A stretch of DNA of 64,000 bases from PHAA01 sp963665865 (GCA_963665865.2 CAXXWF010000001.1:2480001-2544000); one strand, 5' to 3'. Counted from the first letter of the stretch, positions 7,615-16,765 are shown. The notes: a model not told the origin generated them from the sequence alone. A program made the numbers and translations.

Positions 7615-7980
7615 ATGAAGAAGTGGGCGTGCTATCTTATCCCGATTGTTTCTTTAATCGTCTTTGTACTTATAATGCAGGGAGGCTGCTATTTCATAAG
7701 CTCCCAGTCAGATAAAGATGCTATTCCTCAGTATATTGATCAGACTGAAACTGATTTAAAAGCTGGAAACTGGGATATCGCCCATGAAGATTTACAGCGT
7801 TTAGATCTGGCCTGGAAAAAAGTCGTACCCAGAATACAATTTCACGCCGAGATGGATGCTATGGACGGTATTAAAGAGGATATTGCCCGTTTGAACGGTT
7901 CAATTGATGCTGAAGACCTGGGATTGTCTTTAGCCGAACTAGCCGAACTCTCCGAGCATTGGGAAAACCTTAAGAATTGA
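7615..7980 (+). CDS. DUF4363-like membrane-anchored protein
   Basis: The product has 121 residues: one N-terminal hydrophobic segment (about residues 7-27), which could be a signal anchor or a lipoprotein-like signal with Cys25, then a helical, acidic extracytoplasmic domain. That domain contains IPQYIDQTETDLKAGNWDIAHEDLQRLDLAWKK in outline, the style of DUF4363. GGAGG precedes the ATG. Its position right after the DUF421 gene supports a joint envelope function, but none is established. Confidence 0.75.
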   Translation: MKKWACYLIPIVSLIVFVLIMQGGCYFISSQSDKDAIPQYIDQTETDLKAGNWDIAHEDLQRLDLAWKKVVPRIQFHAEMDAMDGIKEDIARLNGSIDAEDLGLSLAELAELSEHWENLKN

Positions 7981-8010
7981 GATGTGGGCTTTTTAAAACC
8001 TAAAAACGAT

Positions 8011-8046
8011 AAAAAAAGGAGGTATACCAAAGTGCATACCTCCTTT
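8011..8046 (-). terminator. Terminator between DUF4363 and HU genes
   Basis: AAAGGAGGTAT (8015-8025) pairs with ATACCTCCTTT (8036-8046). On the minus strand it is followed by seven T residues, so it mainly serves the HU gene. It may also stop plus-strand transcripts of the convergent DUF421 operon. Confidence 0.85.
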
Positions 8047-8060
8047 AATCTTACTATAAT

Positions 8061-8393
8061 TTATTTCTTTTTCTTAGCAGCAGCTTTTTTGGCGCCTTTT
8101 ACAGGTGCAACTACTTTCGGAAGTGCTACGGCTTCTTTCAGGGATTTGCCGGGTTTAAATGCAGGAACTTTAGTAGCTGGAACCGTAATTTCTTGTCCTG
8201 TTGCTGGACTAATAACTTTTCTTTCTTTACGATCACGTACTTCAAAGCTACCAAACCCTATAATCTGTACCTTGTCTCCCTTTGCCAATGCCCCCTGAAT
8301 TGTACCTACCAGTGCTTCCAGGGCTTTCGCAGCATCTTTCTGCGTGAATCCTGCTTTTTCAGCTAGTGATTTCACAAGTTCCGATTTGTTCAC
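8061..8393 (-). CDS. hup: HU family DNA-binding protein with basic tail
   Basis: HU is a nucleoid protein that bends DNA. The first 90 residues give the complete HU fold: MNKSELVKSLAEKAGFTQKDAAKALEAL in outline, then GFGSFEVRDRKERKVISPATGQEI and VPAFKPGKSLKEAV. A 20-residue Lys/Ala/Val tail follows (ending KKAAAKKKK), an extension like those of some clostridial and actinobacterial HU proteins that adds nonspecific DNA affinity. The start is a GTG preceded by GGAGG. The region upstream has T-runs spaced every 20-21 bases, probably intrinsically bent DNA and a plausible HU autoregulation site. Confidence 0.95.
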   Translation of the reverse strand: MNKSELVKSLAEKAGFTQKDAAKALEALVGTIQGALAKGDKVQIIGFGSFEVRDRKERKVISPATGQEITVPATKVPAFKPGKSLKEAVALPKVVAPVKGAKKAAAKKKK

Positions 8394-8468
8394 GACATAA
8401 TCCTCCCTTTTAATTTTTTACCTTTTTGTACATTCCCCATAAAATCGGCAAATCCTGCTAAAAAACTA

Positions 8469-8540
8469 AATTTTTTTATAAAATTCTTAAATTTTTTATA
8501 AATTTCTTAGATTTTTTATAAAATTTTTCAGTTTTTTTAG
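8469..8540. repeat. Phased T-tract repeat upstream of HU
   Basis: The 316-base gap between HU and the Nif3-like gene holds no gene. Within it, runs of six or seven T start at 8471, 8492, 8512 and 8532, the first three followed by ATAAA and a TTCTTA-like segment, giving about 3.5 copies of a 20-21-base unit. The spacing is close to two helical turns, as in curved DNA. Confidence 0.7.
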
Positions 8541-8709
8541 TATAGAGTACAACTTAAAGTTTTTTTATTTAGTTTCATTTTACCAATATTAATAGATATT
8601 TATACATACCTACAGCAATTAATGCCTATTTATCGGGATCTATTTCCGAAAAAAGTTGACAACCCAGCCAAATTGCCAAAACCAGGCAAATATCATCGTA
8701 ATATATGTC

Positions 8710-9825
8710 TTATACGGTAAGAATACACTCCCTATTCATAATGGATATAACCTCCACTTCAAGATCTCTCTTCCGGGTCTCATCATTCAGAAGACTGCAT
8801 AGGTAACTGCTCATTATTTGTTCCGTTCCCTGATGCCCGGCATCAATCACTGCTATGCCCAAATCAATAGCCTCTCTGGCTTCATGATATTTTAAATCCC
8901 CGGTTAAAAGAGCATCACACCCCTGGCTTCTAGCTTTACGAATAAAACTCGCTCCGGCGCCACTGACAACCGCGATTTTGCTTACCGGCTTATTTATATC
9001 CCCAGCTATGCGCAAGAACTTTAATCCCAATTGCCTTTTAACATCATCGCAAAACTCTCCAAGACTTAGTTCCGCGGCCAGACGACCTACCCGTCCCAAG
9101 CTGAAAACCTGCCCCGGTCTTTCTAAACGATAGACATCATAGGCTGGTTCTTCATAAGGATGGGCCTGGAGCATTTTTTGCAGTACTTTTTCAAGATGCA
9201 ATTGTGGCATTATGGTCTCCAAGCGGTATTCTTCCACCTCTTCCAGCCGGTCTTCCTGCCCAATATAGGGTGTGCTGCCTGCCAAAGGGCGGAAACTTCC
9301 GGTTCCTCGAACTCTGAAGCTGCAATCCTGGTACCTTCCGATATGGCCTGCTCCTGCGTCCCAAATAGCTTGACGAACCGTATTCTCATGATCAACCGGA
9401 ACATAAACCACTAACTTGTAAAGTGTCTCACTATGGCCCTTATCCAGTGGCATGATATTTTGCAAGCTTATGCGTTCGGCTAATATCTGATTCAGCCCCC
9501 GCTCCCCCGCATCCAAATTCGTATGAGCAGCATAAACGGTAATTCCGGCCTCAATTATTCCCTTCAACAAACGCCCTGCAGGTTGATCATAATTTATTGA
9601 CTTAATATCACTGAAAAACAATGGATGATGGGTTATGACCATGTCTGCCTTTTGTTCAATGGCATACTGAAGCACTTCATTATCCATATCAAGAGCAACC
9701 AGGACTCTTCTCGCCGTATGTTCCAATGATCCCATCTGTAATCCGACATTATCCCATTTCTCGGCCAGGTTTACGGGGAAAAAATCCTCAACAATTTTCA
9801 CGATATCTCTAACTGTGGTTTGCAT
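8710..9825 (-). CDS. Nif3-like dinuclear metal centre protein (YqfO type)
   Basis: The 371-residue product has the metal ligands of the NIF3 family: THHPLFFSDI and AAHTNLDAG in the N-terminal half, DALLTGDLKYHEA and DAGHQGTE in the C-terminal half. Between them (about residues 135-235) lies the PII-like insert that distinguishes the long YqfO form from the short YbgI form. It is sometimes labelled GTP cyclohydrolase I type 2, but its physiological role is uncertain. The start overlaps the trmK stop by 17 bases, so the two genes are translationally coupled, an arrangement conserved in Firmicutes. Confidence 0.9.
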   Translation of the reverse strand: MQTTVRDIVKIVEDFFPVNLAEKWDNVGLQMGSLEHTARRVLVALDMDNEVLQYAIEQKADMVITHHPLFFSDIKSINYDQPAGRLLKGIIEAGITVYAAHTNLDAGERGLNQILAERISLQNIMPLDKGHSETLYKLVVYVPVDHENTVRQAIWDAGAGHIGRYQDCSFRVRGTGSFRPLAGSTPYIGQEDRLEEVEEYRLETIMPQLHLEKVLQKMLQAHPYEEPAYDVYRLERPGQVFSLGRVGRLAAELSLGEFCDDVKRQLGLKFLRIAGDINKPVSKIAVVSGAGASFIRKARSQGCDALLTGDLKYHEAREAIDLGIAVIDAGHQGTEQIMSSYLCSLLNDETRKRDLEVEVISIMNRECILTV

Positions 9826-10510
9826 TCAGTACCTCCCCTAATGCTATATTTTTCTCCCGGTATGCATCGGCCAAAACTTGGTTCCGGTGCAGGGGAGAAC
9901 CGAGCAATCCCCTATATATTCGCTCACATTTTTGCAGGTATCTTGTAATGTATAACCTTTTGATTGCGTCGTCAGCTTTTATGATGTACGGCCCTACTTC
10001 TAATTCTAAACTGTTTAAATGGTAAGGGCAATTGCCGGGATGGCTGGTTATGGCTAAATATATATAACCATGCTCCTCCACCAGCCTTTCATCATCAATG
10101 ATCCACCCCCGGCTGGCTAGCCGCTGTCTTAATATCTCGGCTTTGCTCATAGGTTGAAAAACATATTTGCGGAAACTGTCAGCTTTATCCCAATCATAAG
10201 CTAAAATATCGACTATGGTCTCTCCGCCCATTCCAGCCAGAACCACGCAGCCAACTTCGCCCCGCTCCAGGACTTGTAGCCCATTCCCTTGCCGCACTTC
10301 AATTTTTTCTCTGCAAGCGCTGCCTCTTACCGCTTCCCAGGCACGGGTGTAGGGACCATCTGATAATTCACCGATAATAACGGCGGGAGCCAGTCGATGC
10401 TCAGCTAAATAAATAGCCAACCAGGCATGGTCAGCACCGATATCAGCCACTAATTGTCCGGCTCCGATCATTTCGGCAACCATAGTCAAACGTTTATATA
10501 TTAAAGTCAT
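9809..10510 (-). CDS. trmK: tRNA (adenine22-N1)-methyltransferase
   Basis: TrmK methylates N1 of A22 in the D-loop of tRNA-Ser and tRNA-Leu, using SAM. The 233-residue product shows the Rossmann SAM-binding motif VADIGADHAWLAIYL near residue 22 and VVLAGMGGETIVDIL near 90, characteristic of the family. A helical C-terminal domain follows. It is the first gene of a pair with the Nif3-like protein, as in Bacillus (yqfN-yqfO). Confidence 0.92.
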   Translation of the reverse strand: MTLIYKRLTMVAEMIGAGQLVADIGADHAWLAIYLAEHRLAPAVIIGELSDGPYTRAWEAVRGSACREKIEVRQGNGLQVLERGEVGCVVLAGMGGETIVDILAYDWDKADSFRKYVFQPMSKAEILRQRLASRGWIIDDERLVEEHGYIYLAITSHPGNCPYHLNSLELEVGPYIIKADDAIKRLYITRYLQKCERIYRGLLGSPLHRNQVLADAYREKNIALGEVLNANHS

Positions 10511-10534
10511 CTGTTCAGTCTCCTCTGGATAAGG

Positions 10535-10564
10535 AAAACCCGGGCACCTGCCAAGATACCCGGG
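10535..10564 (-). terminator. Terminator of trpB2
   Basis: CCCGGG at 10539-10544 pairs with CCCGGG at 10559-10564 and is followed on the minus strand by TTTTCC. It sits about 30 bases past the trpB2 stop codon. Confidence 0.65.
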
Positions 10565-10593
10565 ATAAATTGATATATAACATAATTCGGTAT

Positions 10594-11955
10594 TTACACC
10601 GTAGGTAAAGTTTTCAGACTGGCTTGTATTTGCTCATCACTAGGTGCTACATCTTCCATTTGACCGGAAAGATAGTTCTCATAAGCATTAAGATCTAAAT
10701 GGCCGTGACCGCTTAGGTTAAATACAATCGCCCTTGAAATTCCCTCTTCCTTGCCCTTCAAAGCTTCATCAATAGCAGCGCGGATGGCATGTGAAGACTC
10801 GGGGGCTGGTAATATGCCCTCTGTCTGTGCAAATAACATAGCCGCTTCAAAAACGCCGTTTTGCATAACAGAAGTAGCTTCAAAAAGGCCATCATGGTAT
10901 AGCTGACTTACCAGGGGGGATTCCCCATGATATCTTAACCCGCCTGCATGAATGCCGGCAGGAGTGAAATCATGACCCAGCGTGTACATCTTGAGCAGAG
11001 GAGTAAATCCGGCTACATCACCAAAGTCATAAGCAAATACTCCTCGGGTAAGGCTCGGACATGCCGTCGGCTCAACGGCCAGAAGGCGTACTTTCTTGCC
11101 TGCTAATTTATCGGGAATGAAGGGTAAGGCAATGCCGGCAAAATTACTGCCGCCGCCACAACAACCAATCACAACATCTGGATAATCATCGACCATTTCC
11201 ATTTGCATTTTTACTTCCTGACCAATAATGGTCTGGTGCAAACACACATGGTTTAAAACACTTCCCAAGGAATAGTGGGTATCTTCTCTCTTAGCCGCAT
11301 CCTCCACCGCTTCACTGATAGCAATGGCCAGAGTGCCCGGGGTATTAGGATTCTTGGCCAGTGCGTCCCGTCCGCTTTCAGTAAGATTGCTGGGGCTGGG
11401 TATACATTGGGCTCCATATACTCCCATAAGTATGCGTCGGTAAGGCTTTTGATCGTAGCTTACCCGTACCATATATACCATACATTCAAGATCAAAAAGC
11501 TTACAGGCTAATGATAAGGCGGTTCCCCATTGACCTGCTCCGGTCTCTGTCGTCAGACGTTTGATGCCCTCAATCTTATTATAAAATGCCTGCGGCAGTG
11601 CGGAATTCAACTTATGGCTGCCCACCGGGCTAACCCCTTCATATTTGTAATAGATGCGGCAGGGAGTGTCTAAAGCCTTTTCCAAACCATGGGCTCTGAA
11701 CAAAGGCGAAGGTCTCCATTTTTTGTATAATTCCCTTACTTCGGGTGGTATTTCAATATATCTCTCCGTGGAAACCTCCTGGGCAATTAGACCCATAGCA
11801 AAAAGTGGGGCCAGGTCAGCAGGGCCAAGGGGCTGTTTGGTTCCAGGGTTCAACCCGGGAGAAAGGGGAGTGGGCATATCAGCCTGAACGTTGTACCAGA
11901 ATTTCGGTATCTTGTCCTCCGGCAGCATAATTTTGGTTAAATCGTCTCTACTCAT
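10594..11955 (-). CDS. trpB: TrpB2-type tryptophan synthase beta chain
   Basis: The 453-residue product is the long TrpB2 form, which condenses indole (or a related acceptor) with serine using PLP. The Schiff-base lysine is in GSHKLNSA near residue 125, followed by TETGAGQWGTALSLA and the phosphate-binding GCCGGGSNF. The N-terminus has LYKKWRPSPLFRAHGLEKAL in outline, as in TrpB2. There is no trpA or other trp gene nearby, and TrpB2 proteins often act alone as indole scavengers or in other beta-replacement reactions. It is a single-gene unit with its own terminator. Confidence 0.93.
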   Translation of the reverse strand: MSRDDLTKIMLPEDKIPKFWYNVQADMPTPLSPGLNPGTKQPLGPADLAPLFAMGLIAQEVSTERYIEIPPEVRELYKKWRPSPLFRAHGLEKALDTPCRIYYKYEGVSPVGSHKLNSALPQAFYNKIEGIKRLTTETGAGQWGTALSLACKLFDLECMVYMVRVSYDQKPYRRILMGVYGAQCIPSPSNLTESGRDALAKNPNTPGTLAIAISEAVEDAAKREDTHYSLGSVLNHVCLHQTIIGQEVKMQMEMVDDYPDVVIGCCGGGSNFAGIALPFIPDKLAGKKVRLLAVEPTACPSLTRGVFAYDFGDVAGFTPLLKMYTLGHDFTPAGIHAGGLRYHGESPLVSQLYHDGLFEATSVMQNGVFEAAMLFAQTEGILPAPESSHAIRAAIDEALKGKEEGISRAIVFNLSGHGHLDLNAYENYLSGQMEDVAPSDEQIQASLKTLPTV

Positions 11956-12042
11956 CTCAAATCATTGCTCCTCTCATCTGATAAACATAATATATAGGCT
12001 TGATTTTATCATAGGCTTGGGTATGCAACAAGTGTATTATTT

Positions 12043-13041
12043 TTAAACAACTTTCAAACCAGACCCTTGCTTTTCACTCAAGCTGCTTTCCCATTTCTTG
12101 CAGCGATCACCCCAATAGGCCAGAACCTCCCGGTCACGTTTTATACATACTACTTCACAGATATTAGGACATCCCGAGCACTCATGACTGCTGGTTTTAA
12201 AATCACCCTCGAGAATGAAAGAATTGCCTCTGAACAAGCTGGGCGTCCGGCTTCGCTGCATGCTTTCCACTGCTAATATGGCAGCCCCAATTGCTCCCAT
12301 TACATCATAATGTTCAGGAATGTTGATGGGCATGTTCAGCACCTTGGCAAAAGCTCTTCTAAGTCCGGCATTAGCGGCTACACCGCCCTGGAATACTACC
12401 GGTTCCTCAATTCGCTTGCCTTTGCCGACATTATTCAAATAATTTCTTACCAGTGCTTCACATAGACCCATAACGATATCCTCCATAGGATAACCCATCT
12501 GCTGTTTGTGAATCATGTCAGATTCAGCAAAGACTCCACAACGTCCGGCTATTCTTACCGCTTGGTTGGAAAGCGCCGCCATCTGTCCAAAATCTTCGAT
12601 ATTCATATTCAGTCGTGAGGCTTGCTGATCCAGGAAAGATCCGGTACCGGCCGCACACACTGTGTTCATGGCAAAATCATTCACTATTCCGTTGCGCAGG
12701 ATAATAATTTTGGAATCCTGACCACCTATTTCTATGATAGTTTTAACATCCGGATATAAATGGGCAGCGGCCACCGCATGGGCAGTTATTTCGTTTTTTA
12801 TTACATCGGCTCCTACTAATACCGCCGCCAAATACCGGCCACTGCCAGTAGTTCCAACACCCTTAATTAAAACATTTTTTCTTTGGGTGCTCTCCGCAAT
12901 TATAGAAAAACCTTCCCTTATAGCTTTGACCGGATTCCCCTGGGTGCGCAGGTATATCTTTTGCACCAAATTGTAATCGTTGTCGACCAAAACCAGGTTG
13001 CTGCTCACTGAGCCTATATCAATTCCCAGATAACAGTCCAC
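12043..13041 (-). CDS. Acyl-CoA dehydratase activase (BadF/HgdC-type ATPase)
   Basis: These homodimeric ATPases hold one [4Fe-4S] cluster between subunits and fire low-potential electrons into 2-hydroxyacyl-CoA dehydratases. The 332-residue product has GIDIGSVSSNLVLVD at the N-terminus, IIEIGGQDSKII, the cluster motif VCAAGTGSFLDQQA and a second cluster Cys in GRCGVFAESDM. The C-terminus is longer than HgdC and carries four Cys (CSGCPNICEVVC then DRC), typical of the YjiL-like branch and perhaps an extra metal site. It lies 2 bases after the HgdB-like gene on the minus strand, in a three-gene operon. Confidence 0.9.
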   Translation of the reverse strand: MDCYLGIDIGSVSSNLVLVDNDYNLVQKIYLRTQGNPVKAIREGFSIIAESTQRKNVLIKGVGTTGSGRYLAAVLVGADVIKNEITAHAVAAAHLYPDVKTIIEIGGQDSKIIILRNGIVNDFAMNTVCAAGTGSFLDQQASRLNMNIEDFGQMAALSNQAVRIAGRCGVFAESDMIHKQQMGYPMEDIVMGLCEALVRNYLNNVGKGKRIEEPVVFQGGVAANAGLRRAFAKVLNMPINIPEHYDVMGAIGAAILAVESMQRSRTPSLFRGNSFILEGDFKTSSHECSGCPNICEVVCIKRDREVLAYWGDRCKKWESSLSEKQGSGLKVV

Positions 13042-13043
13042 TT

Positions 13044-14144
13044 TTATGCCTCCTTCAATTGTTTAACCGCCTTCAGCTTTTGTCTTTGCAGCATATCCAC
13101 AAAAGCCTCCAGGCGTGTACTTAGCCCGGCTGTGCCTGAAAGTTCGTCGAACCACAGAGTCATACTAGGCACTCCTTCATTTTGGCTTATGGAGGGCAAT
13201 ATGGATTGAGCTACAATCTCAGGCATGCACGTCAGCGGTCCTAACTGGATAATTCCGTCAAGTTTTAAGCGCGCAAAGTGAACTGCATGACCTACTGTCT
13301 CTAGCCCGTGCCCCCCTACCTCGTAATTTAAATAGGGTTTGGCATACTTAACCAGGCCTTTACGCACAGATTTCTTAACCAACCCGCCCAGGAGGTTATC
13401 ATTAAGCCAATCGGTTAAATAGGTAGAACGGCAAACTTCCGCCCCCATTCTGCCTAGTAAGCGGCAGAACTCATAATTGGCGGCTGGTTCGAGCATAGTA
13501 TATATCTCCCCTATCAGACCAATCTTTAACGGCTGTTCAGGTTTATAATCCAAAGAATTCATGGCCTGAATGGCTTCCTGAGCTGCTATTAGCGCCTCTT
13601 TTTTGCTGCCAGCCCGGTCGATTTCCATGGACGCGTTATCATAAATCCTTTCGACTTGGTCTTTATCCCATGCCCGCGGCAGACAATGGTCAAAATGTCT
13701 TTCTACTAATTCCAGGGCATTTAGCTTGCTCCAACCATATTTAATGGCTTTTACCGCCTCCCAAAAGGACACATTTTCTCCTAAGGATTTAAGCTGCCCT
13801 ACGAGATCATAAATCCGGGAATCAGGTGCCTCCAGCACAATCATTTTGAAGTCGTATCCCAAACCTTCCAGAATGTCTCTTTCGACCTGCGCATAGTAGC
13901 CAAAGCGGCAAGGCCCCCATCCCCCGGCCATCACTATGGTATCGGCGCCATTTTCCAGAGCTTCAATAAAATTACCTAAATTAATTTTAAGGGGCATGCA
14001 GGCGAATTCAGGTGAATTCTTAATACCGAGCTCGAAAGTGCGCTTACTGATCGGCGGAGGAGGTACATAGTCCAGTTTAAGACCGTCCATTAAAGCCTTA
14101 ATGGCGATATGCATATTACCCATGTGCGGAAACGTAATCTTCAC
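13044..14144 (-). CDS. HgdB-like 2-hydroxyacyl-CoA dehydratase component
   Basis: The 366-residue product resembles one half of the HgdB/BcrB family. Conserved cysteines lie in SPEFACMPLKINLG, GGWGPCRFGYYAQVE and LGPLTCMPEIVAQ, with DELSGTAGLSTRLEAF near the end. These would bind a [4Fe-4S] cluster. I chose the GTG at 14144 because GGGTGG lies 6 bases before it; the ATG at 14177 would overlap the upstream gene by 62 bases. The substrate is unknown: homologues act on acyl-CoAs or, in the double-cubane proteins, on small molecules. The gene is flanked by DUF2229 and activase partners. Confidence 0.85.
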   Translation of the reverse strand: MKITFPHMGNMHIAIKALMDGLKLDYVPPPPISKRTFELGIKNSPEFACMPLKINLGNFIEALENGADTIVMAGGWGPCRFGYYAQVERDILEGLGYDFKMIVLEAPDSRIYDLVGQLKSLGENVSFWEAVKAIKYGWSKLNALELVERHFDHCLPRAWDKDQVERIYDNASMEIDRAGSKKEALIAAQEAIQAMNSLDYKPEQPLKIGLIGEIYTMLEPAANYEFCRLLGRMGAEVCRSTYLTDWLNDNLLGGLVKKSVRKGLVKYAKPYLNYEVGGHGLETVGHAVHFARLKLDGIIQLGPLTCMPEIVAQSILPSISQNEGVPSMTLWFDELSGTAGLSTRLEAFVDMLQRQKLKAVKQLKEA

Positions 14145-15114
14145 CTTGAGCCACCCTTCTTCGTAACAGCATGTCACAAAAAGCTTCCAATCTGGTTACC
14201 AGGCCAGCTTCACCGGTATGTTCATCTATAGTCATCATCATAAATGGTTTAGCCTTTAGCTTGCGCTCAATAATTTCACCGATCATAGAATCCGGTCCAC
14301 AACCAAAACAGGCCAGATAGATTATACCGTCTACACTCATTTGTTTTTCCATCAACAATGCACTGCCTACTAACTTGCGACCCAAAGTCCAGAATACCCT
14401 TTTGGGTATCAAAGCGGCATTTGTTTCAATTGCGGTTTGATCCAAAGTCTCTGCTACATGGACGCGGCAGCTCATTTGGCGAAGTCTTGCGATCAAGTTC
14501 ATGCTGATTGTTTGATCATATAGTGAGTAACCATGGCCTAAAACTCCTATGTTTAAATCACATACCGATGGTAAAATAATTTCTTCGCCTTCCCATATCC
14601 TAATCGCCTCAGCCATGTTATAACCGCTCTGGCATAACCTTCTACATTTACGCAGCTCATCCACACCATGTTGATAGGCATGTTGAATAAGCCTTTTTTG
14701 TGAGGTAAACAACTGACCAACTCTAATAATATCCCGCTCGAGAAGTCGTTCAGTTCTGCTAATATCAACAGTTATATCAATTACTGACGGCAAATCTAAT
14801 AGGACCGCCTTTATCATATCCGGCAGTCCCATAAATTTAGGACAAATAAATGAACGGCGCTCGACGCTCACCAACCGGGGAATAAATATGTAATCAAGTG
14901 ACTCGCTGCAAAGCTGCCGCACATGTCCGTAATAAACCTTAATAGGAAAACATGCCTCATCAACCGCAGCTTCGATACCTTTTTCAACTATCTGCCGATT
15001 GGTTGCGGGCGATGTTACCACTTCCGCTCCCAGATCCTGAAAAAATGTCTTCCATAAAGGATAATAATAATAGTAAAAAAGTCCTTGAGGTATTCCCACC
15101 TTCACGATGTTCAC
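14116..15114 (-). CDS. DUF2229 protein (acyl-CoA dehydratase activase-related)
   Basis: The 332-residue product begins VKVGIPQGLFYYYYYPLW and carries AAVDEACFPIKVYYGHV near residue 50 and IYLACFGCGPDSM near 265, the signature of DUF2229. In many clostridia this domain is fused to activase and HgdB-like domains in one chain of about 1400 residues. Here the same parts are separate genes in the order DUF2229, HgdB-like, activase. It is the first gene of that operon. Its Cys residues suggest an Fe-S site; no reaction is established for it. Confidence 0.88.
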   Translation of the reverse strand: MNIVKVGIPQGLFYYYYYPLWKTFFQDLGAEVVTSPATNRQIVEKGIEAAVDEACFPIKVYYGHVRQLCSESLDYIFIPRLVSVERRSFICPKFMGLPDMIKAVLLDLPSVIDITVDISRTERLLERDIIRVGQLFTSQKRLIQHAYQHGVDELRKCRRLCQSGYNMAEAIRIWEGEEIILPSVCDLNIGVLGHGYSLYDQTISMNLIARLRQMSCRVHVAETLDQTAIETNAALIPKRVFWTLGRKLVGSALLMEKQMSVDGIIYLACFGCGPDSMIGEIIERKLKAKPFMMMTIDEHTGEAGLVTRLEAFCDMLLRRRVAQGEDYVSAHG

Positions 15115-15148
15115 ACTCCCGTTTAAATTAATGTAAAAATAACATTCG

Positions 15149-15230
15149 TGTCATCCTGAGTGCAACGAAGGATCTCCTTCGGAGAATACTATTGCAACTA
15201 TAAGATCCTTCACTTCGTTCAGGATGACAA
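15149..15230. repeat. TCATCCTGAG hairpin repeat
   Basis: GTGTCATCCTGAGTGCAACG...AAGGATCT is mirrored by AGATCCTTCACTTCGTTC...AGGATGACAAC about 40 bases later. Its interior motifs recur in the MITE at 6626-6774, but the GAGAYCACTG ends are missing. It lies between spoVAE and the DUF2229 operon and has no coding potential. Confidence 0.75.
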
Positions 15231-15306
15231 CTGTTAGATTTTCATGGTAGTTGCGCCTCCGGTCATAAAAAGTTAATACGAATTTAGGTCTACAATATAA
15301 CCGCTT

Positions 15307-15663
15307 TTAATCTTTGGGGTTGAAAAATACTGCAGCTAGATACCCGAAAACGATTGCAGCGGTAATGCCGCCGGCAGTTGCTTCGACCCCACCGCTAAAA
15401 GCTCCCAGCAGACCTTTTTCTTGCACCCCGGCAATAGCCCCCTGAGCTAGGCTATGACCAAATCCACTGAGGGGAATAGTGGCCCCTGCTCCTCCAAGGT
15501 CTATTAAGGGTTGGTACAATCCCAGCGCACTAAGCAAAGCACCCATGGTAATATATCCTACCAGAATATGCCCGGGGGTTATCCCCGGTTTAGTTAAATC
15601 CATGACCAGTTGACCGACCAAGCAAAGACTGCCCCCAACCAGAAAAGCCATTAAGAGCGACAT
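15307..15663 (-). CDS. spoVAE: Stage V sporulation protein AE
   Basis: This small membrane protein belongs to the SpoVA channel, which loads dipicolinic acid into the forespore and releases it at germination. The 118-residue product has about four hydrophobic segments and the conserved PGHILVGYITMGALLSALGLY and GATIPLSGFGHSLAQGA stretches. It is the last gene of spoVAC-spoVAD-spoVAE. The set here lacks spoVAA, spoVAB and spoVAF, as is normal in clostridia. Confidence 0.93.
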   Translation of the reverse strand: MSLLMAFLVGGSLCLVGQLVMDLTKPGITPGHILVGYITMGALLSALGLYQPLIDLGGAGATIPLSGFGHSLAQGAIAGVQEKGLLGAFSGGVEATAGGITAAIVFGYLAAVFFNPKD

Positions 15664-15732
15664 TTAACTCAATCTCCCTTGTAATTATTTTGTAATATAG
15701 CATTCCCTGGAGTATATTTCCGTTATAGAATT

Positions 15733-16746
15733 TTATATATTCTCTATGGCCACTGCATGAGCTATACCGGGAATACTCTCTCCCTGGAAGGTGCTGGTGG
15801 GACTCATCAGGGCACCCGTAGCTACTAACAGTAAGCGGTTGATCTCAGCATTCTTAACCTTTTGGAGTAAAGGGCCGGCCAGCATACAGCCGGCGCAGCC
15901 ACAGCCACTGCCCCCCGAATCAACTCCCTGCTTTCCATCATAAAGGAGAACCCCGCAATCGCTGTAGTTTGGGCTTGGTACTAGTCCCTCCTTAATAAAC
16001 AGTTCGCGGGCTAAGGCCGTCCCCACTGCACCCAAATCTCCAGTGACAACCAAATCGTAGTAATCAGGCTTGCGACCGGTATCCTGAAAATGCATTTTAA
16101 TCGTATCAACAGCCGCTGGTGCCATTGCTCCACCCATGTTCGCTACATCAGTCTGACCCATATCAACTACTTTCCCGACCGTGGCACAACTAACTCTAGG
16201 ACCCACCCCAGTGGATTGTAAAACCAGGGCACCGGCCGCAGTAGCTGTCCATTGCGAACTGGGTACCTTTTGTACCCCTTGCTCGATAGGGGAACGAAAT
16301 TGCCTCTCAGCCGTGTAGTGATGACTGGAGGTGGCAGCCACTACCCTTTGATAGAAACCTCCATCAATCATCATTGCTCCTACTGCTAACGACTCGGCCA
16401 TGGTGGAACAAGCTCCGTAAAGTCCCAGGAAGGGAATATTTATCTCCCGAGCTGCATAACTGGAAGAAATAATCTGATTAAGCAGATCACCGGCCAATAA
16501 AAGCTCGGCATCTGCGGGCTGCAGCCCCTGTTTGCTGAGAGCCATTTTTACCGCCTCGCGCAGCATTTTGGTTTCTGCCTTTTCCCAGCTTTCTTCGTCC
16601 AACAGGTAATCGGCAAAAACCGTATCAAAGTATGGTCCCCATGGTCCTTCTCCCTCCTTGGGTCCAACCAAAGAAGCCCAGGAAGTAATAAAGGGCGGAT
16701 TTTTGAACATTAAAGTTTGCTGACCTTTTTTCTTTAGTGCAGGCAT
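15733..16746 (-). CDS. spoVAD: Stage V sporulation protein AD
   Basis: SpoVAD is the soluble, thiolase-fold member of the SpoVA complex that binds dipicolinic acid on the inner spore membrane. The 337-residue product contains PFITSWASLVGPKEGEGPWG near the N-terminus, YGACSTMAESLAVGAMMIDGG and SDCGVLLYDG, all standard for SpoVAD. A Gly/Cys-rich segment DSGGSGCGCAGCMLAG lies near residue 290. It lies 19 bases after spoVAC and 69 bases before spoVAE. Confidence 0.95.
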   Translation of the reverse strand: MPALKKKGQQTLMFKNPPFITSWASLVGPKEGEGPWGPYFDTVFADYLLDEESWEKAETKMLREAVKMALSKQGLQPADAELLLAGDLLNQIISSSYAAREINIPFLGLYGACSTMAESLAVGAMMIDGGFYQRVVAATSSHHYTAERQFRSPIEQGVQKVPSSQWTATAAGALVLQSTGVGPRVSCATVGKVVDMGQTDVANMGGAMAPAAVDTIKMHFQDTGRKPDYYDLVVTGDLGAVGTALARELFIKEGLVPSPNYSDCGVLLYDGKQGVDSGGSGCGCAGCMLAGPLLQKVKNAEINRLLLVATGALMSPTSTFQGESIPGIAHAVAIENI

Positions 16747-16765
16747 ATCATCCCTACCTCTTTTA

